From: Pyramidobacter sp.
GTDB taxonomy: Bacteria; Synergistota; Synergistia; Synergistales; Dethiosulfovibrionaceae
NCBI GenBank assembly: GCA_016286835.1
Contig: JAEEUD010000017.1
Location: 1-13,458 of the forward strand
Direction of reading: 5' to 3'
DNA length: 13,458 nt
Shown piece after piece: positions 1 through 7,337 of this stretch. The notes under the pieces were generated by a model. The model saw only the letters and a list, made by a program, of their open reading frames with translations, had not been told where the DNA came from and ran no database searches. How positions within the stretch are numbered: the first letter of the stretch is position 1; the number at the start of each line of letters is the position of its first letter. Both the position numbers and the translations under genes were made by a program.

Positions 1-830
1 TCGGGGGCGTACACTCCGAGCCGAACCCAGCCGCGCTCGCCGGCGTCGGTCACCGTCACCTGCGCAAGACCTCCGAAAAAGACAGTCTGTCCCGGCTTGA
101 ACACTTCCAGAGCGCTTTGAAAACACTTTCGAGGTGAAAGAGCCGCGAGACAGTCGGGACACAGGACCGGAACAAACGGATCCTCGCCTTTCAGCCCTGG
201 AGCGTCAACGAGCACAGGCCCGTCGGCCATCCTGTATTCGGTCATGCCGACAGTAGTTCCGGGCAGGCGCGAGACGGTCGGCAGGTCGTTTTTCAGCAGC
301 GAGCCGAGAAGGGTACTCTTACCCACGTTTGCCGCACCGGCAAAAAGGACGCGGTCATTCGCGTCGAACGAATCTTCGATGCGCGCGCGCAGGTCAGCCA
401 TATCGCGGCGATTGTGAGCCGACAGCAGAAAAATCTGTTCCGCCGGGACGCCGCAACGGTTCGCCAGCCAAGTAAGAGCCTCCTTACGGGTGATCCATGG
501 ATCGAGAAGATCGGCCTTGTTCGCCACGAGAAAAACAGGCTTGCGCAACGTCTCGGCCCAGTCGAGATCAGACATGGAGACTTCCGGCCGCGTCACGTCG
601 AGCACGAGGAACAACGCGGCGCAGTCGGCCGCCTGACGGGCGATCGCCTTTTGAATGTTCGGATCGCTGAGGAGCGCTTTTTTATAGACGCCGTAGTGCT
701 TCATCTGGAAGCAGCGTTTGCAGAGGACGCCTTCACCGGGTTCCTTTCCGGGAACAAGATATCCTGGCAAATTCTCGTCGGCGGTCTGAAAGACGGCGCC
801 GCAGCCCGGACAACGTTTTTTCTCTTCCAT
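1..830 (-). CDS. yqeH: YqeH-like circularly permuted GTPase (3' end outside window)
   Basis: Ribosome-assembly GTPase of the YqeH family, which in Bacillus acts in 30S subunit biogenesis. I translated 276 codons from the ATG at 830; the C-terminus lies beyond base 1. An N-terminal treble-clef-like zinc finger is visible (CPGC at residues 7-10, CKRC at 37-40). The GTPase motifs appear in permuted order: G4 NKAD (104-107), G5 SAH (137-139), G1 GAANVGKST (165-173), then G3 DAPG (209-212). That order is diagnostic of the circularly permuted GTPases. A segment TVFFGGLAQ (249-257) matches the start of the YqeH C-terminal domain. A further CPDC pair (224-227) lies just after the G domain. The start is preceded by AAGGTGA. 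The gene begins 38 bases after the mltG stop with no terminator between, so co-transcription is likely. The family call is firm; the exact ribosomal role is inferred from homologues. Confidence 0.92.
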   Translation of the reverse strand, partial: MEEKKRCPGCGAVFQTADENLPGYLVPGKEPGEGVLCKRCFQMKHYGVYKKALLSDPNIQKAIARQAADCAALFLVLDVTRPEVSMSDLDWAETLRKPVFLVANKADLLDPWITRKEALTWLANRCGVPAEQIFLLSAHNRRDMADLRARIEDSFDANDRVLFAGAANVGKSTLLGSLLKNDLPTVSRLPGTTVGMTEYRMADGPVLVDAPGLKGEDPFVPVLCPDCLAALSPRKCFQSALEVFKPGQTVFFGGLAQVTVTDAGERGWVRLGVYAP

Positions 831-868
831 TGAGGAATTCACCTTCTTTTATGCTCGGTACAGAAACG

Positions 869-1867
869 TCATTTTTTGGTGATGTACTTGCGGACGTTTC
901 GGCTGTGTTCTTTTTCGTTTTTCGAGAATACGTGCGTGCCGTCACCTTTCGCCACATAATAGAGATAATCGTGCTTGTCAGGCGACAGCGCGCCTTCCCA
1001 GGCTGCCGCCGAGGGCACGCAGATGGGAGAAGGCGGCAGGCCGGCACGTTTGTAGGTGTTGTAAGGAGAATCGACCTCAAGATGCTTGTAGAGCACGCGT
1101 TTGAGGATTTCGCCTTTGAGCAGATACCAAGCATAGACGACGCTGGCATCGATCTGCAAAAGCATTTTCTTCGCCAGACGGTTTTCGATCACGCCGGCGA
1201 TGAGTGGATACTCGGCGTCGATCTGCCCCTCACGCTGAAGGAGCGAGGCGATCACAGCCGTGCGGAACGCCGTGTCCTTGTCGGCAACTTTCGCGCCGAA
1301 CTTCTCAAACCAGGCTGTCGACGCCGATTTAACGAGCGCGGGCAGAGATTTTTCCGTCAGCGCGTAGGTTTCGGGCAGCAAAAATGCGGCGCGGTCTTCG
1401 GCTTCTTTAGGAAGGATTTTGCGCATCGCTTCGGGGTAATTGTTGTCGTCGGCAATCACCTCACGCTGCGCCTTTTCATCGCCGAACGGCAGCGGCTTGC
1501 CCGGCAACGCGCCGGGAATGATGATCTCGCTGACGTAGGTGGGCACAGCGTCTTTCAGTTGTGAGGCAACATACCATGAAGGACCGGATTTGATCTCGTA
1601 CGTTCCGGAACGCAGCGTGCGGTCCGCGCCCTTTTTGGTCAGCCAGTACAACAGGTTGCGGCTGTCGACAACAAGTCCTTTTTCGCGGATCTCTTTCGCA
1701 AAATCGCGCAGCGATTCGCCGTCCTTGAGCATGACGAAGTCGCTTTTTTCATCCTTATGGAACGGCATAACGAGCGTATCTTTCCACTGGGAAGGTTTCC
1801 AGCGGTACGCAGCCAGTCCCAGGGCAAGAACGGCAAGGGCGAGACAGAGCAGGAAAAACTTTTTCAT
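869..1867 (-). CDS. mltG: Endolytic murein transglycosylase MltG (YceG-like)
   Basis: Membrane-anchored lytic transglycosylase that cleaves nascent glycan strands and is thought to set their length. A GTG gives a frame from 1882, but the ATG at 1867 is preceded by AAGGAG at six bases, so I chose 1867 (332 residues). The N-terminus is a short basic stretch followed by one hydrophobic segment (about residues 3-21), a signal anchor that places the enzyme on the outer face of the membrane. A LysM-like region follows (about 40-100), then the YceG catalytic domain. The segment IASLLQREG (206-214) aligns with the E. coli ASIVEKET motif and keeps the catalytic glutamate (E213). The first, non-catalytic Glu is Gln here. 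Downstream, ENRLAKKMLLQIDASVVYA and SPYNTYKRAGLPPSPI are typical of the family. The gene starts 24 bases after the queA stop. Confidence 0.95.
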   Translation of the reverse strand: MKKFFLLCLALAVLALGLAAYRWKPSQWKDTLVMPFHKDEKSDFVMLKDGESLRDFAKEIREKGLVVDSRNLLYWLTKKGADRTLRSGTYEIKSGPSWYVASQLKDAVPTYVSEIIIPGALPGKPLPFGDEKAQREVIADDNNYPEAMRKILPKEAEDRAAFLLPETYALTEKSLPALVKSASTAWFEKFGAKVADKDTAFRTAVIASLLQREGQIDAEYPLIAGVIENRLAKKMLLQIDASVVYAWYLLKGEILKRVLYKHLEVDSPYNTYKRAGLPPSPICVPSAAAWEGALSPDKHDYLYYVAKGDGTHVFSKNEKEHSRNVRKYITKK

Positions 1868-1891
1868 GGACTTCTCCTTCACAGGTCTGGT

Positions 1892-2944
1892 TTATACGAT
1901 CAGCATCGCGTCGCCGAACGAGAAAAAGCGGTACCGTTCTTTAACAGCCTCCGCATAAGCGTTCATGATATTTTCGTAGCCAGCGAACGCGGCCACGAGC
2001 ATGACAAGCGTGCTCTTGGGCAGGTGGAAGTTGGTGATCAGCGCGTCCACAGCTTTGTACTGAAACCCGGGATAGATAAAGATCTCGGTCTCCAGAGGCC
2101 CGGGACGCAGTTCTCCATACTGAGCGCACATGCCTTCCAGGGTGCGCACGACCGTCGTGCCAACGGCCACGACGCGACCGCCACGTCGTTTGGCAGCAAC
2201 GATCTGATCGTACGCTTTCTGCGGGATCACACAGCGTTCGGAATGCATGTGATGAGCACGGATGTCGTCGGTTTTGACGGGACGGAACGTCCCCAGTCCC
2301 ACTTCCAGCGTTATATCGGCAATGTCCACACCCTGCCGTTCGATCTTTTCCAGCAGCTCGGGCGTAAAATGCAGTCCTGCCGTAGGCGCAGCAGCCGAGC
2401 GGGGATCTTTTGAATAAACGGTCTGGTAATCCTCGGGACGAGAAGCCCGCTCGTGGATGTACGGCGGCAGAGGCATTGTGCCGTTGGCCTCGGCCAAAGC
2501 ACGCACGTCGCAGTCCGACGGAAAGACGACGGTACGTACTCCGTCGTCGCTTTTGATCTCACCGACCACGGCGACGGTCCCGTCGGGCAAACGAACGCCG
2601 CTCCCTTCGGGCAGACGGCGTCCCGGACGGACAAGCGCTTCCCAGCGTTTTTCAGCTTCGTCCTCCGGGCGCAGGAGCAGGATCTCGCACTTTGCCGAGC
2701 CGCCCTCCTTGATGCCTTCGATCCGGGCCGCCATCACGCGCGTGTCGTTGCGCACGAGCACGTCGCCTGGACGCAGCCACTCGATGATGTCGTAAAAATG
2801 CTGATGGAACAGCGCCCCGTCACTGCGCCGAAGCGCCAGCAGGCGGCAATGGTCCCGCGGTTCGACAGGGACCTGAGCGATCAGCTCAGGCGGCAATTCG
2901 TAATCATAAGTGTTGATATTGTAAAAATCCGGCTGGTTCGTCAC
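1892..2944 (-). CDS. queA: S-adenosylmethionine:tRNA ribosyltransferase-isomerase QueA
   Basis: Transfers and isomerises the ribosyl part of SAM onto 7-aminomethyl-7-deazaguanine at the tRNA wobble position, giving epoxyqueuosine in the queuosine pathway. The open frame runs back to 3133, but the homologous protein begins at residues MTNQPDFYNINTYDYELPPE. The GTG at 2944 has AGGAG six bases upstream, directly after the stop of the SpoIID-family gene, so I place the start there (350 residues, usual for the family). Conserved blocks are LIAQVPVEPRDHCRLL (21-36), VRNDTRVMAARI (64-75), AAAPTAGLHFT (184-194), LEVGLGTFRPV (213-223), VVAVGTTVVRTLE (258-270) and ITNFHLPKSTLVMLVAAF (303-320). It begins 16 bases after the previous stop and is probably translated from the same transcript. 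No tgt or queG is visible in the window. Confidence 0.97.
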   Translation of the reverse strand: MTNQPDFYNINTYDYELPPELIAQVPVEPRDHCRLLALRRSDGALFHQHFYDIIEWLRPGDVLVRNDTRVMAARIEGIKEGGSAKCEILLLRPEDEAEKRWEALVRPGRRLPEGSGVRLPDGTVAVVGEIKSDDGVRTVVFPSDCDVRALAEANGTMPLPPYIHERASRPEDYQTVYSKDPRSAAAPTAGLHFTPELLEKIERQGVDIADITLEVGLGTFRPVKTDDIRAHHMHSERCVIPQKAYDQIVAAKRRGGRVVAVGTTVVRTLEGMCAQYGELRPGPLETEIFIYPGFQYKAVDALITNFHLPKSTLVMLVAAFAGYENIMNAYAEAVKERYRFFSFGDAMLIV

Positions 2945-2960
2945 ACACGTCACTCCTGTT

Positions 2961-4415
2961 TCATCGTCTTTGGATAACGGTCCCCGGATAGTAGAAATTG
3001 AGGATCTTCTCGGCGCTCCAGCCATGATCGGCCATTGCCTTCGCTCCCCACTGCGAGAGCCCGACGCCGTGCCCCCAGCCGCGGCCGTAAAGCGTGACAG
3101 AACCGGCGACTTGAACTGAAGAAATACCGGCATTTGCGGCAGGCTGCGCTGTTCTCTCGGCCTCCTGCGGAGGCGGCGGGGCTAATTCAGCTCCGGGAGC
3201 GTCGTTTTTCAGCCCAAGCGCCTTGTTCAGATAAAAACGTTCGCGATCCGGATACATCAGCATATCGAGACGCTCGTCGACAGAAAACTTTTTCTGTGCA
3301 ATCAACGCTTTGAGCTGAAGTTTCTCTTCTTCGTTCAAAGGTGCGCCGGAAGTCGATTTTTGCACGGTCCGGCGCGGCGGTGCGTACGATGGGGCAGAGG
3401 CGGGAGCAGGGACGCCGCCGCGGGAGAACTCAAAGAACGTGCTGCGGACTTTTTTCGCGCCAAGGGCCATGCGGAACTCGGCGCTCGTCAGCGTCGCAGT
3501 GCCCGCACTGCCGGTAAAACGCAGCAACGTGGGACGACCGGCCGCGTCGCGTTGAACGATCGATATCTGGCGCAGGACGCCGACGCTTTTGCCTTTTTTG
3601 GCCAGAGCAGCCTGGATCTCTGAAGCCGTCAGCGTTGCTTCCCATTCCGCTTTGGGGGACTGTGAAGGGTAAGGCTCACGTCGAACAACAAGATACGGTT
3701 CCGGACGCCCCCACACGTCGCGAATATCGGACGTGGCTCCGCCGCAGTCGGAGCTGAAAAACGTGCGCGCCAGCGCGCCGCGGTAGGTGACGACCTGTCC
3801 GCGGGTCTGAATGACAGCCTGATCTGTCATTTGTCCGTGCACGTTCGTACCGCGGTAGACCTGACAGTGATCGGTATCGCACACATCAAAGCCCTCGCCG
3901 CTGTGTCGCCCTATCTGCGAAAGCGCGTATGTGCGCGAGATCACTGCCTGAGCCTTGAGGACTTCCAGTGCCCAGACGGGACTGATCTCGATGCCGAGCA
4001 CGCCGCGCAGATATTTTTCCATGTCGAGCTTATTGACGACAGTGATTCGTCCACTATGAGCACGCACGACCAGCTCGCCCTCGTAGGCAGCCTTGCCGCA
4101 GCGAATGGGGGCGACCGCCGTGAGGATCAGCGGAGAATCGCAGACTTTACCGCCGACAACAAGGCTGTTGCCTTTTGCCGAAACGGTGAACGAAACGGGA
4201 ACAGCGATATGCCGTCCCCCGGCGCTCGCCCGCAGCCCCACGCCGGAAACAGCCGCGGAAGGTGCGCCGCGCAGGATGCCGACGCGGATCACGGTGGCCT
4301 GTGCGCACGAAGCTGCGAGCAGCACAGCTGCAAACACTGCGAAGCTACAATATTTTAAGCTGACCGGCAGACTCGGGATCCTCCGGCGGATTCTTTCCCA
4401 GATAGCGATACGCAT
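2961..4415 (-). CDS. SpoIID/LytB-family secreted peptidoglycan transglycosylase with an inserted segment
   Basis: SpoIID proteins are lytic transglycosylases acting on denuded glycan; LytB relatives stimulate amidases and occur outside sporulation. The 484-residue product starts with basic residues, a hydrophobic stretch (about 22-36) and a likely signal-peptidase site after AQA (38-40), so it should be exported. The core lies at about 42-330: LDMEKYLRGVLGIEIS (130-145), containing the probable catalytic E143, then EVLKAQAVISRTYA (151-164) and the Cys/His cluster CDTDHC (179-184), near which zinc is bound in studied SpoIID. The terminal motif GRGWGHGVGLSQWGA (444-458) and the ending FYYPGT are present. 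Between core and motif sits an unusual stretch (about 331-438): Pro/Ala-rich ends around a charged, probably helical middle. The start overlaps the end of ruvB by 71 bases; GGAGG lies 12 bases upstream, a little far, but later in-frame starts would destroy the signal peptide. The physiological role here is unknown. Confidence 0.9.
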   Translation of the reverse strand: MRIAIWERIRRRIPSLPVSLKYCSFAVFAAVLLAASCAQATVIRVGILRGAPSAAVSGVGLRASAGGRHIAVPVSFTVSAKGNSLVVGGKVCDSPLILTAVAPIRCGKAAYEGELVVRAHSGRITVVNKLDMEKYLRGVLGIEISPVWALEVLKAQAVISRTYALSQIGRHSGEGFDVCDTDHCQVYRGTNVHGQMTDQAVIQTRGQVVTYRGALARTFFSSDCGGATSDIRDVWGRPEPYLVVRREPYPSQSPKAEWEATLTASEIQAALAKKGKSVGVLRQISIVQRDAAGRPTLLRFTGSAGTATLTSAEFRMALGAKKVRSTFFEFSRGGVPAPASAPSYAPPRRTVQKSTSGAPLNEEEKLQLKALIAQKKFSVDERLDMLMYPDRERFYLNKALGLKNDAPGAELAPPPPQEAERTAQPAANAGISSVQVAGSVTLYGRGWGHGVGLSQWGAKAMADHGWSAEKILNFYYPGTVIQRR

Positions 4416-5394
4416 TTTCTGTTGCTTTCCTCCCTCGCGGAGTGCGTTCGATCATGCCTTTCTGGATCAGATAAGGCTCATAGATGTCTTCGATCGTCTG
4501 CGATTCTTCGTTGAGCGCGGCCGCAAGCGTGGAAAGCCCGACAGGCCCGCCGTCAAAGAGCGTGACGATCGCGTCGAGGATCTTGCGGTCACCGTCGTCA
4601 AACCCCAGTCGGTCAAGACCGAGCATATCCATCGCCCGCTCGGCCAGATTTGCTTCGATCACGGTTACGCCCGCCACCTGAGCGAAGTCACGCACGCGTC
4701 TAAGCAGGCGGAGCGCGATTCGCGGCGTGCCGCGTGAGCGTTCGGCGATCGAACGGCACGCTTCGGGAGCAACATCCAGCTTCATCACGCCGGCACCGCG
4801 GTCAAGGATCTCACAGAGTTCCTCAGGCGTGTACAGCCGCAGCTGCTCGATGATGCCGAAGCGCGCGCGCAACGGTGAACTGAGCAGCCCCAGACGTGTC
4901 GTTGCGCCGACAAGCGTGAAGTGCGGCAGATTGATACAGATGCTTCGGGCCATCGGCCCGGAACCGACGACGATGTGGAGCGTAAAATCCTCCATCGCCG
5001 AATACAGCACTTCCTCAATGGCGGTCGACATGCGGTGGATCTCGTCGATAAAAAGCACGTCATGCGGCTGCAGGTTTGAAAGGATCGCCGCCAGATCGCC
5101 GGTTTTTTCGAGTGCGGGACCGGTCGTAATGCGCAGTTCGCTTTGCATCTCATGCGCGATGATGCCGGCCAGAGTCGTCTTGCCCAGCCCGGGGGGGCCG
5201 TAAAAGAGGATATGGTCGAGAGCTTCTTCGCGCTTCTTCGCCGCCTGAATATAGATCTCGAGCTTCGACTTGATCTCGCTCTGTCCGTTGAAATCGGCCA
5301 GTTCGAGCGGACGCAGGCCGCGTTCCTCAAGACGCTCGATCTTCTCCTCCTGCGGCGGCAGTTCAAAGCCGCGGGGGATTTTTTCCTGATTCAT
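4345..5394 (-). CDS. ruvB: Holliday junction branch-migration ATPase RuvB
   Basis: Motor subunit of the RuvAB complex, a hexameric AAA+ ATPase that drives branch migration of Holliday junctions during recombinational repair. At 349 residues it has the usual family length. Visible elements are Walker A GPPGLGKT (66-73), Walker B FIDEIHR (115-121), sensor 1 GATTR (163-167) followed by LSSPLRARFG with the probable arginine finger, sensor 2 GTPR (222-225), and the C-terminal winged-helix signature ERTPRGRKAT (316-325). The ATG at 5394 has GAGGTGA seven bases upstream and lies 14 bases after the ruvA stop. The 3' end overlaps the next gene by 71 bases in another frame. It completes a contiguous ruvC-ruvA-ruvB set. 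Confidence 0.99.
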   Translation of the reverse strand: MNQEKIPRGFELPPQEEKIERLEERGLRPLELADFNGQSEIKSKLEIYIQAAKKREEALDHILFYGPPGLGKTTLAGIIAHEMQSELRITTGPALEKTGDLAAILSNLQPHDVLFIDEIHRMSTAIEEVLYSAMEDFTLHIVVGSGPMARSICINLPHFTLVGATTRLGLLSSPLRARFGIIEQLRLYTPEELCEILDRGAGVMKLDVAPEACRSIAERSRGTPRIALRLLRRVRDFAQVAGVTVIEANLAERAMDMLGLDRLGFDDGDRKILDAIVTLFDGGPVGLSTLAAALNEESQTIEDIYEPYLIQKGMIERTPRGRKATENAYRYLGKNPPEDPESAGQLKIL

Positions 5395-5408
5395 CGTCGT
5401 TCACCTCG

Positions 5409-6011
5409 TCAGCGCGGCTGGAGCAGCCGCAGACAGGCCATGATCGCAGCACTTTCGTCAAGCTCGCCCTGTTCTGCCTGAACCTGTTTATACGCGCGCA
5501 GCGACGAGACGCGATCGAAGCCCAACGACTCGAGCGCGTCGAGCACACCGCCGGCATTGTTCGCAACGTTTCCGCTCTCAGGCGCAACGCCTGCCAGAGG
5601 AACGAAGCCTTTGCGGTGGATGCGGTCGGCCAGTTCGAAGCAGATCCGCTCAGCCGTCTTCTTGCCGATCCCGGGCACGGTCGTGAGCATCTTCGGATCG
5701 TTGCTCTCCACCGCCGCGATGATATCGGCCGGAGAAAGACACTGAAGCACTGAAACGGCAACTTTGCCGCCCACTCCCTTAGTGAGGATCATCAGCTTGA
5801 ACAGCCTCCGCTCAGTCTCGTCGGCAAAGCCGTAGAGAGCAATGCCGGCGTCGCTGATTTGCAGATACGTGTAGAGAAACGCCTGTTCGCCTGTTTTGCA
5901 AAGATCGGCGGCGCGGCGCGACACGAGCGCTTCCACGCCGAAACCGTTGCACTCGATCACCACGGAAAAATCAGATTTTTGTATGACAGTTCCTCTGATG
6001 CTGGCAAGCAT
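5409..6011 (-). CDS. ruvA: Holliday junction DNA helicase subunit RuvA
   Basis: Binds the four-way junction as a tetramer and loads RuvB. At 200 residues it has normal length. The N-terminal OB-fold (1 to about 63) begins MLASIRGTV and includes the conserved YLQISDAGIALYGF region. Two helix-hairpin-helix motifs follow in domain II (about 77-89 with KGVGGKVA, and 111-121 with TVPGIGKKTAE). A flexible Asn/Gly-rich linker (about 145-155) leads to the small C-terminal domain that contacts RuvB. The ATG at 6011 has AAGGAGAT upstream and starts two bases after the ruvC stop; the ribosome site lies inside the end of ruvC, suggesting coupled translation. Confidence 0.98.
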   Translation of the reverse strand: MLASIRGTVIQKSDFSVVIECNGFGVEALVSRRAADLCKTGEQAFLYTYLQISDAGIALYGFADETERRLFKLMILTKGVGGKVAVSVLQCLSPADIIAAVESNDPKMLTTVPGIGKKTAERICFELADRIHRKGFVPLAGVAPESGNVANNAGGVLDALESLGFDRVSSLRAYKQVQAEQGELDESAAIMACLRLLQPR

Positions 6012-6013
6012 GG

Positions 6014-6532
6014 CTATCTCCTTCCGTAAGCGTACTGCGGGCTGAGCGCGATCGCCAGCCCCGCAAGGGCGATGCCGAGTGCGTCAGCCGTGTCGTCGGG
6101 ACGCGGGATCTCTGGCAGTCCGAGAAGGTGCTGCACCATCCGCTGCACCTGGCGTTTTTCCGCGACACCGGTGCCGCACACGGTCAGTTTCACTTCCGAC
6201 GGTTTCGGCTCGACCAGGGGCAGGCCGTACTGCGCCGAGAGCAGCAGTACCGCACCGCGCGCCTGCCAGACAGCTTCGGCCGTCGTCCTATTCTGACCGA
6301 AATAGAGACGCTCCACCGACATAAAATGAGGGGAGCAGCGTTCGATCTGCTCCCTCACTCCATCGTACAATGCTTTGATTCGGATCGGCGTTTCCTCATG
6401 GGGAGGCGTTTCGAGGCAGCCGTAAGCGAGGGCCGTATATGTGCCGCCCGTCTGGCTGACAACGCCCCAGCCGAGTCGGCCGATCCCGGGGTCGATGCCC
6501 AGACAGACGATTCCCTTAGTCGTCGTTGGCAA
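6014..6532 (-). CDS. ruvC: Holliday junction resolvase RuvC
   Basis: Dimeric RNase H-fold endonuclease that cuts Holliday junctions symmetrically. The product is 172 residues from a TTG at 6532. The four acidic active-site residues are recognisable: D14 in LGIDPGIGRLGWG, E74 in SVERLYFGQN, and D147 and D150 in RPDDTADALG. The start is unusual. An in-frame TGA lies four codons before the TTG, and no ATG or GTG occurs before the first catalytic Asp, so TTG is the best available start. It overlaps the end of yebC by 17 bases, with ACGAGG only three bases upstream. Coupled translation from yebC is likely. Gene identity is certain; the exact first codon is less so. Confidence 0.97.
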   Translation of the reverse strand: MPTTTKGIVCLGIDPGIGRLGWGVVSQTGGTYTALAYGCLETPPHEETPIRIKALYDGVREQIERCSPHFMSVERLYFGQNRTTAEAVWQARGAVLLLSAQYGLPLVEPKPSEVKLTVCGTGVAEKRQVQRMVQHLLGLPEIPRPDDTADALGIALAGLAIALSPQYAYGRR

Positions 6533-7271
6533 TGGCCTCGTTCACCTCGTCGGTAAACTCAAAGTTGGCGAACACGTTCTGAACGTCGTCGTGGCTTTCA
6601 AGCAGATCGATCATCTTCACCATCTTGCGGGCCTTGTCAACGTTGCTGATCGTGATGTTGGTCTTGGGGACCTGGATAACTTCGGCATCGCCGATCTTGT
6701 AGCCCTTCTTTTCAAGCGCTTCGCGGACTTCCATCATCGTCGAAGGATCGGTCGTCACCTGAGCGCCTTCGTCCTGCATGGCGACGTCCTCGGCACCGGC
6801 GTCGATCGCGTCTTCCATGAGCTGGTCCTCGTTCACTTCGCCCTCGACGATGACGCTGCCCTTGCGCTCAAAGTTCCACGCGACGCTGCCGGGCGTGCCC
6901 ATGGAGCCGCCGTTGCGCTCAAGGATGGCGCGGATCTCGGGCGTGGTGCGGTTGCGGTTGTCGGTCAGCGACTCGATGATGATCGCGACGCCCTCGACAC
7001 CGTAACCCTCGTAGGTGATCTCCTCATAGGAGACGCCTTCGAGCTCGCCGGTACCACGCTTGATCGCACGCGTGATGGTGTCGTTGGGAACGCTCACGGC
7101 TCTGGCGCGGTCAAGGGCAGCTTTCAGCCTCACGTTCATACCGGGGTCACCGCCGCCTTCCTTAGCAGCGATGATGATCGCCTTGATCAGCTTCTGACGC
7201 TCGTTGCCCTTCTTGGCGTCCTGCGCCGCTTTACGATGCTTGATATTAGCCCACTTGGAATGTCCCGACAT
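6516..7271 (-). CDS. yebC: YebC/PmpR (TACO1-family) protein
   Basis: Member of the universal YebC/TACO1 family. It has been annotated as a transcriptional regulator, while family members are also implicated in translation of difficult sequences such as polyproline. Which role applies here cannot be read from the sequence. The 251-residue protein starts with the hallmark MSGHSKWANIKHRKAAQDAKK, followed by conserved EGGGDP (38-43), the ITYEGYGVEGVA segment (about 84-95), DNRNRT (103-108) and NGGSMGTPGSVAWNFE (about 119-134). GAGGTGA sits six bases before the ATG. It starts 66 bases after the nadE stop and overlaps the ruvC start; yebC-ruvCAB is a widely conserved arrangement. Confidence 0.98.
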   Translation of the reverse strand: MSGHSKWANIKHRKAAQDAKKGNERQKLIKAIIIAAKEGGGDPGMNVRLKAALDRARAVSVPNDTITRAIKRGTGELEGVSYEEITYEGYGVEGVAIIIESLTDNRNRTTPEIRAILERNGGSMGTPGSVAWNFERKGSVIVEGEVNEDQLMEDAIDAGAEDVAMQDEGAQVTTDPSTMMEVREALEKKGYKIGDAEVIQVPKTNITISNVDKARKMVKMIDLLESHDDVQNVFANFEFTDEVNEAIANDD

Positions 7272-7301
7272 AAAAAATCACCTCATGAAAAGTTTACAGG
7301 A

Positions 7302-7314
7302 GCCGCACTGCGGC
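7302..7314 (-). other. Short hairpin between nadE and yebC
   Basis: A perfect six-base inverted repeat (GCCGCA on one arm, TGCGGC on the other) lies in the 66-base gap between nadE and yebC. On the minus strand no T-run follows it directly, so it is a poor candidate for an intrinsic terminator. It could weaken read-through or protect a transcript end. I see no convincing promoter for yebC in the gap. Confidence 0.3.
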
Positions 7315-7337
7315 CCTTGATTAAGACAGTTAAAATA

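Noticed and set aside
830..1564. Plus-strand open frame of 244 codons opposite mltG
   Set aside because: It is the antisense shadow of mltG, which has a clear catalytic motif and ribosome site.
2945..3133. N-terminal extension of queA by about 63 codons
   Set aside because: It overlaps the well-conserved GWGHG end of the SpoIID-family gene, and a good ribosome site supports the GTG at 2944, which matches the usual QueA start.
4296..4313. Possible lipoprotein lipobox (LAASC) in the SpoIID-family signal peptide
   Set aside because: The -3 position is Ala rather than Leu, and a better signal-peptidase I site (AQA) follows directly. A lipoprotein cannot be excluded but is not supported.
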